The translations under genes and the position numbers were made by a program. The notes under the pieces were generated by a model. That model was not told the DNA's origin. It made no database searches and was given only the letters and a program-made list of their open reading frames with translations. Below, in pieces: positions 24,131 through 33,719 of a stretch of 64,000 bases of DNA. The stretch comes from Cycas panzhihuaensis (lineage: Eukaryota; Cycadophyta): positions 175,591,741 to 175,655,740 of the forward strand of contig CM041465.1 of assembly GCA_023213395.1 (NCBI GenBank). Direction: 5' to 3'. The stretch's first letter is position 1; each line of letters starts with the position of its first letter.

Positions 24131-25337
24131 GGATGCTATAATATATAGGTACCATAGATGATTTAACATTCATCTTTACTTTAGTCCATGATAAATAATT
24201 AACTTAATCCTATCCAAATATCAAATGTCATTAGGAACCATAGTAATCTATCAAATACATATTACCTCACTACCAAACCCTACACTAAAAAAATTGAAAG
24301 AATGAAGTTTATTGAGAAAAGTCAAGCTTTATTTTTTAACCAAAAAATTTTAAAATTTCAACCTAAATGAAATATATTTTGAAGTCCACTAGTACTATTG
24401 CTAACACTCGATGGTCATGTAAAGGAGACAATGTGACCAAAGACTAAGAGAAAAAGGGCTAAAGCCCTCTTTTCTCAATGTTGTATTAAGTTTTATACTT
24501 AGCTATATATTTTCGCTCATATCTTTCACATATGACCTCTATTTTCAATTTCATCTAGTGCATTAAACTCCTTATTTAAATGTCTTTAAAATGAGTTGTT
24601 ACAAGACTACATTTGGTTTTATATCATAAGTAAAAATTAGGTCTAAATTAAAGCTAAGTTTTTAATGAGAAATGTACTTAAGTGAAGTGTTAAAATTTGA
24701 TGCTATGTTAGGTCTTAAAGGCCAAAATTAGGGAATTTATATTAGTACCTTATATGATGACTTATGTTTGAAGTGAAAGTGATATAATACATTAGAAATT
24801 AAGCCTAAAAAGGCTAAATTAAATGCTTTTTGGAACCTTACAAGGTGATTTATGATTTGTTAAAGTCTTATTTTAGAGCATTAAGGTATATAATATGTTA
24901 TAAAGGTATTTCAATATGTGAACCAAATGTTAATGGCCAAGTGTATGATAAAAATGAAAAAAAATTATCATTGGGATAAAGTAAAATAAAGACAATTGAA
25001 ATAGAAGTAGATGATTAAAGGCATAAGCAATAAACAACAATAACGATAAGTGACGGCAACAAGTAATAAATATCCATTACATATTGCCTTTTTAATGTAT
25101 GGTTAAACAACTTTTTTATGTGACAATCTTTTTTGGTCATATGAGTATGATGTATAAAAATATTTATAATGAAATACTTCTATGTAATGACCTTTAGAAG
25201 TTAAGACTATAATTAGTATATTGATGTATACTACTTAGAAAAAAATCATGTATTATTAACCTTACAACCTTTGAGGGAAAAGTGAAATCCCTATGCCTAC
25301 AACCTTGTTATAGCTATTATTGATAGGACCCCATATG
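24131..25337. other. AT-rich stretch left of N1
   Basis: No gene or clear repeat. It was joined to 36283 onward before N1 inserted, so it may contain the distal part of the chromovirus relic G1. Confidence 0.35.
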
Positions 25338-25342
25338 CTAAG
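25338..25342. repeat. N1 left target duplication CTAAG
   Basis: CTAAG directly precedes the N1 5' LTR and recurs directly after the 3' LTR (36278-36282). Confidence 0.9.
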
Positions 25343-25748
25343 TGTTGGGGTTAATGCTCATCACCCCTCTCCTACCTTCCAACCAGGAGTGCACACCTCA
25401 CACTCATCAATTTACACATATGGGTGCTCATATGTGTAGGTAAGTATAAGGTAAGTTTAAGTTGATTTGATTTAAGTTGAGTTAAGTTTATTTTGAGTTA
25501 AGTTTGTATTATTTTATTGTTATTTAAATTTTAGGGGTTGAGGAGTTTCCCTCCTCCCCCAAACTATATATTTTGAGGGGTGTGAAACCCTGGTGTCTTT
25601 AGACACCACCTTCATTTTAGACATTTGTAATATTCTCTTCACAACAATGGATTGAATACAAAGGATTCTTATTTGTGCAACAATGATGTATTGATTTATG
25701 ATTATCTCTTTTCTATTCTACCCTGTTCTTCATGATTATTTTCCTACA
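25343..25748 (+). repeat. N1 5' LTR (406 bp)
   Basis: It starts TGTTGGGGTTAATGC and ends TTTTCCTACA. A TATATATT box lies at about 25565. It differs from the 3' LTR by scattered substitutions and a few small indels. Confidence 0.9.
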
Positions 25749-25750
25749 TT

Positions 25751-25804
25751 TGGTATCAGAGCCATTTGGGGCCTATATTATTTTCCTACATCTGGTATCA
25801 GAGT
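25751..25804 (+). promoter_or_regulatory. N1 duplicated primer-binding site
   Basis: TGGTATCAGAGCC at 25751-25763 is a perfect initiator-Met primer site two bases after the LTR end. A second copy, TGGTATCAGAG at 25793-25803, is preceded by a repeat of the LTR end (ATTTTCCTACA, 25780-25790). The two units are 42 bp apart, so LTR end plus primer site have been tandemly duplicated. Confidence 0.85.
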
Positions 25805-26159
25805 AGAGATTATTGGGCTAGTGCATCTCCATGTGAAGTTTTTTAAAGAAGATTGAAGATTTATTGGCATTTTGAGGTAGATTTATTCACAGCAACAAAT
25901 ATTACTTATACTCATTTTCTACAAAGTTTATTCAGTAGTTTCTTACATTATTTTTTATCAGATCTACTTATTCTTGAGTTATACTTGAAAAATAACAAAT
26001 ATATTTTAGATTTATCTTTAGATTTATGTAGGTGCATAGCTGCAAATGGCAAATATCAAGCTTTTATAACTCTACAGAGATTTCATCAACAAGTTTTACA
26101 TATTTTTATCATATATTTGACATTTTCAAGTATATTTTATCTATTTATCTAATATTTTT
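25805..26159 (+). other. N1 leader, no recognised gene
   Basis: AT-rich internal sequence after the primer sites. A 99-codon open frame at 25853-26152 is hydrophobic and compositionally simple and is probably not coding. Confidence 0.4.
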
Positions 26160-26840
26160 TCTAGATCTATGCAGGAGCATAGCTGCAAGCAATATATTCA
26201 AAGTTTTCTTTAGATATGCTATATATCCTTTAGATCTGCTCATTTTATAAAATATTTAATAGTTTTTTTGTTTATTTTGTTCAGATTTATAATATCTACT
26301 CAAGATCTGCTATATTTATTTCAGATCTATAATATTAGATACAAATCTGTAATATTTATTCAAGTTTTTTTTAGATTTACTATATATTCTTTAAATCTGC
26401 TATATATTTTTTAGATCTTCTTATTTTATTAAATATTTCACTATTTTCTAGTTTATTTGTTTTAGATCTGTAATATCTATTCAAGTTTTCTTCAGATCTA
26501 CTATATATTTCTCAGATCTGCTTATTTTATTAATTATTTCACTATTTTCTAGTTTATTTACTTTAGATCTATAATATTTACTTTATATCTACAATATTTA
26601 TTTCAGATATGCTATATATTTTTTAGATCTGTTTATTTTATTAATTATTTCACCATTTTCTGGTTTATTTGTTTCATATATGCAATATTGGCTATAGATT
26701 TGTAATATTCACTTTGGATATACCATACTTACTTTAGATCTGTAATTTTTATTTAAGTTTTCTTTCAGATCTATATATTTTTTCATATATTTGACCATTT
26801 TTTCAAGTTATTTTTTAGATCTGCAAGTTTTGGTGCATAT
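26160..26840 (+). repeat. N1 degenerate tandem array of AGATCTG-rich units
   Basis: Roughly 100-bp units repeat about four to six times. Each contains ATTTCACTATTTTCTAGT or a variant, then TTTAGATCTGTAATAT and CTTATTTTATT. Clear unit starts are near 26430, 26529 and 26644, with more decayed units on either side. GATCTG occurs dozens of times. The array lies in the untranslated leader of N1. Confidence 0.7.
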
Positions 26841-26976
26841 TTAGCCCAACAAACTATATATTACAACATATTTGCCTACTCGAGAAATCTGCTTGAAGTT
26901 TAGACTTCTGTGGAAGAAGATCTCATCTTTGGAAGTCTATTTTCTGCCACAAATCTACTGTAACTATATTACTAGG

Positions 26977-26981
26977 TTCTT
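26977..26981. repeat. C4 left target duplication TTCTT
   Basis: TTCTT here and at 32114-32118 flank the C4 LTRs exactly. Confidence 0.9.
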
Positions 26982-27203
26982 TGTTAAGATATAATGTTTT
27001 ATCTAGGACAGAAAAAGGGGGTCATGTTAGACCAACCCTTAATTACTCTCATGAGATCATGCCACTTGGCAACATCTGAGTGATTGGTTACATTAGTGGT
27101 TGTAACCAACTCTTGGCTCTTGTATACTTAAATGAATTGAATCTCAATAGTAAAGTATCTCATTCCTTTCTCTGTTCATTTCTGAATAGTGTCTGTTTCA
27201 ACA
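26982..27203 (+). repeat. C4 5' LTR (222 bp)
   Basis: It starts TGTTAAGATATAATG and ends TTTCAACA. It is almost identical to 31893-32113; differences cluster near position 30-45 of the LTR. Confidence 0.95.
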
Positions 27204-27217
27204 TGGTATCAGAGCAG
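27204..27217 (+). promoter_or_regulatory. C4 primer-binding site
   Basis: TGGTATCAGAGCAG abuts the LTR end and matches the initiator-Met tRNA complement. Confidence 0.95.
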
Positions 27218-27822
27218 GGTGCTCAAACCGACATCTCTTGAAGGATTTCTTACATGCATCAAATCTATCAAGTCTTTGAAGGAAGATTTGACAATCAACG
27301 TCATTAATTCTTCATCGTGCGAATTATGCGGGCTATGCGAACACATGCGGATGGCATTTTTCAACGATTCGGATCGAGACGAAAATTTGTAGGGAGATAG
27401 ATCGAAGCACGCCGAACACATCTCTCTTCTGGAGTGAAGCGTTTTGAGGTCGTTTTCAAGCCCAAAATAGCCCCTAACTAGTCCGCGCGTTTTTGGAGAA
27501 ACCAGAGCAGAAATCTCTTCGATTTTCAAAAATCCGGTATTTACAGTGCGAAATCTTCACTGCAGAAATCGATTGATTTGCATCCAAATTTGAAGATTTT
27601 TTGAGATTTTCAAGTGTTTTCTCAAAAATGATTTCTAGCCTAACCAGTTTTTCCTTCTAGCCGATTTCTCTCATTTGAAAACGTTCTCAAAAATCGACTT
27701 GATCCTTAAAGGCGACACGAAACCTACGTTTTGGGGTACTCTTCATTTTGGCCGTCTTAGGGTTTTGTACGAATCCAGTATAATGCTGGACTTGCCCTAA
27801 ATCGAATTTTTAATTCAAAGTC

Positions 27823-28760
27823 ATGTCTTCCTCCATCATTACTCTTGCCGAATCGAAAAACCCACCGATTCAAATTATCATGTGTGGAAAATCAAAATGG
27901 AGACCATTCGATCATGAAAGACGCCTGGAAATTGCAGAGGAAAGGAAACCCTCCTCTGCCGGTGATGACAAATTGAAGAGTTGGATTGAAAGAAATAATA
28001 TGGGTAGTCTTACTCTAAAATGTCCATTTCGGATTACGTACTTGTCTATGTTGAAAAGCTGAATCAAGCTTCGAGATTTGGAAATGTTTAGAAAATCTAT
28101 ATGGTCAAAAGAATAAAGCAAGGATAATCACACTCAAAGAAGAGTACAAACTCCATATGAAAGAAAACAAAGCGTTGGAAGAATTTATGCATAAGATCAT
28201 CAACATGAGAAATAATCTCGAGTCTTTGGAGGAATGATATCGAACAAGATCTTGTAGAAATAGTAAGCGCCAATGCCCAAATCTTTTGATACCATTGTTA
28301 ACACTATCACTGATAGTGATAGGTTAGATAAATTAACTCTTGATGAATTGACAGAATTGCTTTGTTAAGGCAGAGCGAGAGAAACAAAAGGTACGAAAAT
28401 ACATCAGAGTTAGAAGATGCTTTTGCTTCCAGGTTAAATCTCGGGCAAAGAGGAAGACAACAATTTCGTGCACCAAGCAGAATATCAGACTCCGGAGGTC
28501 AAGGACATTGGTCAAATTCCAGAGGATGAGGACGCAGTAGAGAAAATAGAGTATGTTACCATTGTGGACGAACTGGGCACTTCGCCAACAACTGCAGAAT
28601 GTTCGACATATGCTGCTACTGCAGATAGAGTGGACACTTTCCTTATCAGTGTCCTCAAAGACGAAATGAAATCTACAAAGGAAAAAGACCTATCGATGGA
28701 TACAACAAAGAGAAAAATGAAGAAGAAGAAGAAGAAGAAGAGGAGACTGCTTTCATCATA
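27823..28760 (+). pseudogene. C4 gag relic with two zinc knuckles
   Basis: Gag opens near 27823 (MSSSIITLAESK). A frame change at about 27860 leads to the N-Y-H-V-W-K-I-K-M block. The text continues in pieces through LKEEYKLHMKENKALEEF (about 28130-28185). At 28554-28595 an intact CCHC knuckle reads CYHCGRTGHFANNC. A second follows about 20 codons later (C-C-Y-C ... GHFPYQC, to 28652) with a TAG inside. A poly-Glu run precedes the protease. Open frames in the other phases here (for example 28468-28761) are shadows. Gag forms the particle; the knuckles bind RNA. Confidence 0.8.
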
Positions 28761-28775
28761 GCATTAGTTACGGGA

Positions 28776-29165
28776 ATGAAAGACAAAGACATTTGGTACA
28801 TAGATTCAGGAGCCTCTAAACACATGACGAGTCGGGAAGATTGGTTCCAAACCATAAGTCCATACAATATGGACAAGTTCGTGGAGCTAGGTGACAAGTA
28901 TTCCCTTAACATCAAAGGGATTGGAACCATTTCAGTAAATCTGAATGGGAATGAAAGAAAAATTGGAAATGTTCTCTATGTACCAGACTTGAAGATGAAT
29001 CTTCTTTCAGTTTCTCAGCTGAGCAAAAAGGGGCTGAGAACCATTTTCGATGAAGAAGGAAATTGTCACATCTTGGATATGAAAAAAGACGGAAAAACTG
29101 TTGGAAAGGGATCAGATGCAATGATCTCTACAAACTTCTGTCTAATCCTGTACTTCCTTGTTTAG
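28776..29165 (+). pseudogene. C4 aspartic protease
   Basis: A 129-codon frame with the active-site motif WYIDSGASKHMTS (DSG at 28803), then VELGDKYSLNIKGIGTI and LYVPDLKMNLLSVSQLSKKG, the complete copia protease domain. The family cleaves the polyprotein. The frame ends by a frameshift near 29110, where the integrase text continues in the next phase (29063-29335). Confidence 0.85.
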
Positions 29166-29932
29166 AAGAAAAAGCTTGTACTGCTCTTAAATCTGATAAT
29201 AAAGTTTGGCATTTAAGGTATGGACATCTCCCAATTGACACACTTAAACAAATGGAAAAGTCAGAAATGGTAAATGGTTTACCTAATATCACTTCAGATA
29301 CATTTATTTGTAAAGGTTGTCAACTCAGAAAATAGCATAGGTTTCCCTTTAAAGAAAGCACTTGGAAATCTAAGTCTAAATTGAATCTGATACACACAGA
29401 TATTTGTGGTCCTCTTTCACCATTGTTGATAAACGGATGTAGATATTTCCTGACCTTCATTGATGATTTCACTCGAAAAGTTTGGGTATATTTTTTACAT
29501 AATAAGTCTGAAGTCTTTGAAACATTTAAAGAATTTAAGGCAGAAGTTGAGCTAGAATCAGGAATGAAAATCAAGTGTATCAGGTCAAACAGAGAGGGAG
29601 AATATATGTCGAACGAGTTTCTAAATTACTGCAAATATAGAGGAATTCGTAGACAAGTAACAACTCCCTACACTCCTCAGTCAAATGGAGTAGCTGAAAG
29701 AAAGAATAGGACCTTGATGGAGATGGCTCGAAGCATGATGTATGGGACAAAGATATCTAAGACATCTCGAGCGTATAACAAGACAAAGATGCTACTTGAT
29801 AAAGCAGTCCAACCAGATCTTGAAGAACATTACTCGGAGGAAGCTTGGACGGGTTTCAAACCCGATGTAAGTTTTCTTAAGGTTTTGGCGATCGAGCATT
29901 TGTGCATATTCGACAAAAGAGGTCCAAATTAG
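29063..29932 (+). pseudogene. C4 integrase
   Basis: The pre-integrase block (WHLRYGHLPIDTLKQM, then FICKGCQLRK) runs to a TAG at 29333. The core then reads in the same phase from about 29381: LIHTDICGPLSP (first Asp), FIDDFTRKVWVYFLHNK, CIRSNREGEYMSNEF, and NGVAERKNRTLMEMAR with the catalytic Glu. In the second motif the family's Asp is Asn (SNRE instead of SDRG), an inactivating change. The C-terminal EEAWTGFKPDVSFLKV block is present, preceded by scrambled text near 29760-29830 that suggests local indels. Confidence 0.85.
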
Positions 29933-30053
29933 ATGCAAAAAGCATAGAATGTGTTTTGATAGGATATAGTAAAAATTCAAAGGCATATAAGTGCATAGAT
30001 CCTAGAACAAATAAAATCTATGTGAGTAGAGATGTCGTATTTAATGAAGATAC

Positions 30054-30446
30054 TTGGAAGAATCCTCACGGATCAAAATAATAGAAAGTGAAAAGGAACA
30101 AGGAACGCGCCAAACACGAATAATGCAGAAGGCGAGGAAGAAGGTCGGTCAGAATTACTTGAGAAAATCAAGAGGAAAAGCGAGCGGAAGAAGGACAAGT
30201 GACTCGTCATCAACAACAGGTCAAGGAGACAACCTCGAAAAGGAAGGGCCATCATCAACTGATCAGGGAGATATTCCACAGAAGCAAAAAAGCTCAAAAT
30301 GGTATATCAAAGCTGTTGAAGAGGAAATATATTGGAACAAAAATTCGAGGACAAAGGTCAAGAGCCCTCCTAGCAAGGTTGAACCACAAAATTTTGATGA
30401 AGCGAGGATCATCCGTAATGGAGAGAAGCAATGGACAATGAAATAA
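30054..30446 (+). pseudogene. C4 integrase-RT linker
   Basis: A highly charged, Ser-rich 130-codon frame between the integrase tail and reverse transcriptase. The end (IRNGEKQWTMK) is the start of the RT domain, in which copia elements have an E-W-x-x-A-M pattern. The linker is poorly conserved in the family, and I assign it by position. Confidence 0.65.
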
Positions 30447-30449
30447 ATT

Positions 30450-31150
30450 CAATCAAGAAAAATCAAAGCGTGGGAATTAGTAGAACTACCTACTAATAAA
30501 TCTCATAAGCTATAAATGGGTTTACAAAACAAAGAAAGGAGTTGATGGCCAAATTGAAAAGCACAAGGCAAGGCTAGTTGCAAAAGGATATACTCAAGCT
30601 GCGGTATAGATTATGATGAGACCTTTTCTCCAAGAGCAAAGATGAACACAATAAGGATGGTATTGCCTTAGGCTGCGCCCAAGGTTGGGGAATCTCTCGG
30701 ATGGACGTAAAAGTGCCTTTTGAATGGTGAACTGGAAGAAGAGGTTTACATGCAACAACGGATGGATATGCGAGCAGGGAAGAGAAAATCTAGTACGCAA
30801 ATTGAAAAAGGCCTTGTATGGTCTAAAAGCAAGCACCGCGTGCACAGTATGCAAAACTAGATCACTTTCTTGAAGAAAATAAGTTCATTGTGTAATTCAG
30901 ATTCGGTTTGTACATAAGGAAAACAAACAACAAGGTAACCATAATTGTTGTTTATGTGGATGATATGTCACTTCTTGGGAATGATGTAGAAGGAATCAAG
31001 TGGATCAAAAGTCAACTTGACAAAAGTTTGAAATGACGGATCTAGGTTCACTTAATTATTACTTGGGACTAGAAATAGGTCAACACCAAAATTATGTAAC
31101 CTTGTCCCAAAGTAACTACATCAAAAATCTACTTGTTCAATTTCGGATGG
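30450..31150 (+). pseudogene. C4 reverse transcriptase
   Basis: Pieces in several phases: VYKTKKGVDGQIEKHKAR and LVAKGYTQ (about 30515-30600), a disrupted middle, then the catalytic VVYVDDMSLLG with YVDD at 30953-30964 and SLNYYLGLEI near 31050. The catalytic Asp pair is intact. Frameshifts lie near 30600, 30720, 30830 and 31030. Confidence 0.8.
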
Positions 31151-31299
31151 AAAAGCGCAATCCATGCACCACCCCATGGAGACAAATTGCGATCTAACGG
31201 TGAGCGGTATGGAAAAGATCCGATGCTACTCATGCGGACAAATGATTGGAAGTCTGATCTATCTAATAGCCACCAGACCCGACATATCCTATTCAGTAG

Positions 31300-31780
31300 G
31301 ACTAATCTCAAGGTATATGCAGAATCTAAAGTTGAGACACTAGCAGGCAGCAAAAAGAATTCTGAGATATCTCAAAGGAACAACGGATCTCAAGCTAGTC
31401 TATTCAAAGGGGCATCCAATCAAAATCACAAGATACTGCGATTCAGACTGGGCAGACGACAAAGAACAAAGAAAATCCACAAGTGGATTTTATTTTTTCT
31501 TGGGAAATTCAACAATCTCATGGTGCAGTAAAAAACAAGCCACAGTGGCTCTCTCCTCTCTGAGCGAGAATATAAAGCGACCACATCAAGCTTTGTGAAG
31601 CCATCGGTTAAGACAACTCTTGCTTGATTTAAATCAACGATGAGCGAAGCAACTTCTCCGAAGTGTGATAATCAAAGTGCCATCAAGGCGACCAAAATCC
31701 AGTGCATGCAAGAACAAAACATATTGAAGTTCATCATCATTTTATAAGAGAAAAAGTACGAACAAAGAAATAGACTTGGA
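31300..31780 (+). pseudogene. C4 RNase H
   Basis: In the phase around 31430-31570 the text reads YCDSDWADDKEQRKSTSGF and then ISWCSKKQATVALSS, both diagnostic of copia RNase H. DNQSAIKAT follows near 31665. Frameshifts precede each block. The remaining open frames here are shadows. Confidence 0.8.
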
Positions 31781-31892
31781 ATCTTGTCCGACATCGAACA
31801 AGTTGCGGACCTTGACAAAACCTCTTGGGAGGAAAGACTCGAGATATTTGAGAGACAAGATTGGACTTTTAGAGATAAAACATTAAGAGGGG

Positions 31893-32113
31893 TGTTAAGA
31901 TATAATGTTTTATCTAGGGCGGAAAATGGAGTCATGTTAGACCAACCCTTAATTACTCTCATGAGATCATGCCACTTGGCAACATCTGAGTGATTGGTTA
32001 CATTAGTGGTTGTAACCAACTCTTGGCTCTTGTATACTTAAATGAATTGAATCTCAATAGTAAAGTATCTCATTCATTTCTCTGTTCATTTCTGAATAGT
32101 GTCTGTTTCAACA
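31893..32113 (+). repeat. C4 3' LTR (221 bp)
   Basis: It follows the polypurine tract AAGAGGGG (31884-31891), repeats the 5' LTR nearly base for base, and is followed by the TTCTT target copy. Confidence 0.95.
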
Positions 32114-32596
32114 TTCTTCAGTTTCATTTTTATATTTAAACATATATTTCTTGGTTCTTTGATATATCTGCTTCATATATTTGAAAATTTTCAGATACAA
32201 ATATATATGCATTTTATTTATTTGATATATTTCTATTAATATACTTGAAAATCTTCTTATTTCATTTGTGATCCATTGAATCATTAAGAAAAAAAAGAAA
32301 AAAAAGAACAAAAGAGAAAAGTATTTAAAAGCACTTGACTCCATTGAATCATTAAATTTTTTTATTTTTTTTCAAATATAAATTTTCTGAAATATCTCTT
32401 CTATGATATACATATTCCTTTTCAACTTTGTAGCATTGGAAGCTTGAATCTCTAGATTAATCAAATGAATAACTGAGTCATTCTTAAAATATTGACTTCT
32501 TCAATAGTAGAAATATTATTTATAGCTATTTTTCAAGGTCTACATGACATAGTTTGTTCAAAACTACATAATTAAAAGCAAAATCGTGGTGCTTTT

Positions 32597-32879
32597 AACA
32601 TTTTTTTTCTAAAAGCTTATTGCCTTTATTTACATCCTGAACCTTTTTTTTAATAAGCCTCCTTAGTGTACTTACACTTGGAACATGCTTCTTAGCTAAA
32701 CACTTAGCTTAATCAGTCATTGCTATGGTAACAACACCTCTAGGTATTTCCTTACAATCAGATTCGCTAGATCTTAGACTACCATTCTTCTCTAAATCAT
32801 TTGCTAACAGTCTATAAGCATCATCTTCTTTTCTTGCTAAAACATAGGCTATCATTGAGTAAGCCATAAGTGATTTCAT
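32597..32879 (-). pseudogene. Captured gene fragment in N1, exon-like block 3
   Basis: Antisense to N1, a frame of about 94 codons runs from ATG at 32879 to a stop near 32597, with one internal TAA where Gln fits. It reads MKSLMAYSMIAYVLARKEDD, then ESDCKEIPRGVVTIAM and CLAKKHVPSVSTLRRLIKKK. Composition and residue mix are those of an ordinary soluble, charged cellular protein, unlike any Gag or Pol domain. I do not recognise the parent gene. It lies on the same strand and in order with the blocks at 33010-33190 and 33405-33700. Confidence 0.6.
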
Positions 32880-33007
32880 CAGGCATACATATAAAAAATA
32901 CCAACAAAAATATAAGATTTGTCACCTATCCAATGCTTTAAAATTTAAAATACTAGTGTTGTGTGCATAGGCTTAATCCCACACACAGATCTGCATAAAA
33001 GTGTGTT

Positions 33008-33176
33008 AAGGCATACAACTATATATCCTCTTGTGACTCAGATAACGTTGTGCATCTTCCAAATACTCTGAAATATACTGGTCCCATTGTCTAGCACAAT
33101 CAACCACATACTATTCTAAAGCATTGCACCTTTCTCTTAGAAGCAGAACTTTGGCTTCAATCCTTTCTACTATAAA
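33008..33176 (-). pseudogene. Captured gene fragment in N1, exon-like block 2
   Basis: A minus-strand frame of about 57 codons: RIEAKVLLLRERCNALE, one TAG, then YVVDCARQWDQYISEYLEDA and a short tail ending at TAA. On the minus strand the block is preceded by CTTTATAG, an acceptable intron acceptor. The helical, charged text suits a coiled-coil protein. Parent gene not recognised. Confidence 0.6.
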
Positions 33177-33404
33177 GAGCAAAGAGAGGCCTTGCCTTTG
33201 AACCCTTTACACAAGTTGTATAAAGAACCATTATCTTCTTGCACCCTTTTTTGTTTTCCATTTTAAAAAATAGGCTGTATTTTACTTGTCTTATGCCATT
33301 TTATAAAAATAAATCTTTGCAACAGGCTTCTTCTCTGCTTTGGGTGTAGTGACATGTTGTAAATCTAGAATTATAATCTTGCCTTGTGACTAAACCCTCA
33401 CATT

Positions 33405-33700
33405 CAAGTAAGCGCTCTCTCTAGTTCTGCTGTCTTCAAGGATAGTGCCTCTGCCTGTGCAAGTTCATTATCCTTTGATTCGCATATGCTTTTATCAGTT
33501 GGAACAGCGTTGATCTTATTGGAACCTGACACAAACTCCATTTTCTTTAACGGATGTGGCTCAACTCACACTGACTCCTCCTCCTTCTACAACAGCAGCA
33601 TATCAAGATGCTCTCTGCCATTTTTGGCTAGAAATAGGCCTTTCGTTTCTGTTAAACTGAATCTGTTAGAACAACAAAACCCTTGCACCTACGCCTCCAT
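33405..33700 (-). pseudogene. Captured gene fragment in N1, exon-like block 1
   Basis: From an ATG near 33698 the minus strand reads about 97 codons in one frame with three stops. It includes RFSLTETKGLFLAKNGREHL, VEPHPLKKMEFVSGSN and CESKDNELAQAEALSLKTAE, the last strongly heptad-like. The text continues after a phase change as LECEGLVTRQDY. Local GC content is higher than in the surrounding leader. The opposite-strand open frame at 33486-33719 is taken as a shadow. Parent gene not recognised; a coiled-coil cellular protein is the best guess. Confidence 0.55.
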
Positions 33701-33719
33701 TGTCAGAGTTGGTCAATAG

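Larger units (their letters stand above)
26982..32113 (+). mobile_element. C4: Tnt1-type Ty1/copia retrotransposon nested in N1
   Basis: A 5.1 kb plus-strand element with LTRs of 222 and 221 bp (26982-27203, 31893-32113), a perfect primer site, gag-protease-integrase-RT-RNase H order, polypurine tract AAGAGGGG, and TTCTT target duplications. The LTRs differ at only about half a dozen places, so it is the youngest element in the window apart from possible edge copies. Yet the polyprotein is broken by several frameshifts and stops. Its proteins are closest to those of C1. Confidence 0.95.

Noticed and set aside
25853-26250. Two overlapping open frames just inside N1 (99 and 72 codons)
   Set aside because: They fall in the simple-sequence AGATCTG-rich leader; their hydrophobic text reflects T-rich composition.
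33486-33719. 77-codon plus-strand open frame in N1
   Set aside because: The antisense strand of the same stretch reads a longer, more protein-like frame that fits with two further blocks. The plus frame is best explained as its shadow.
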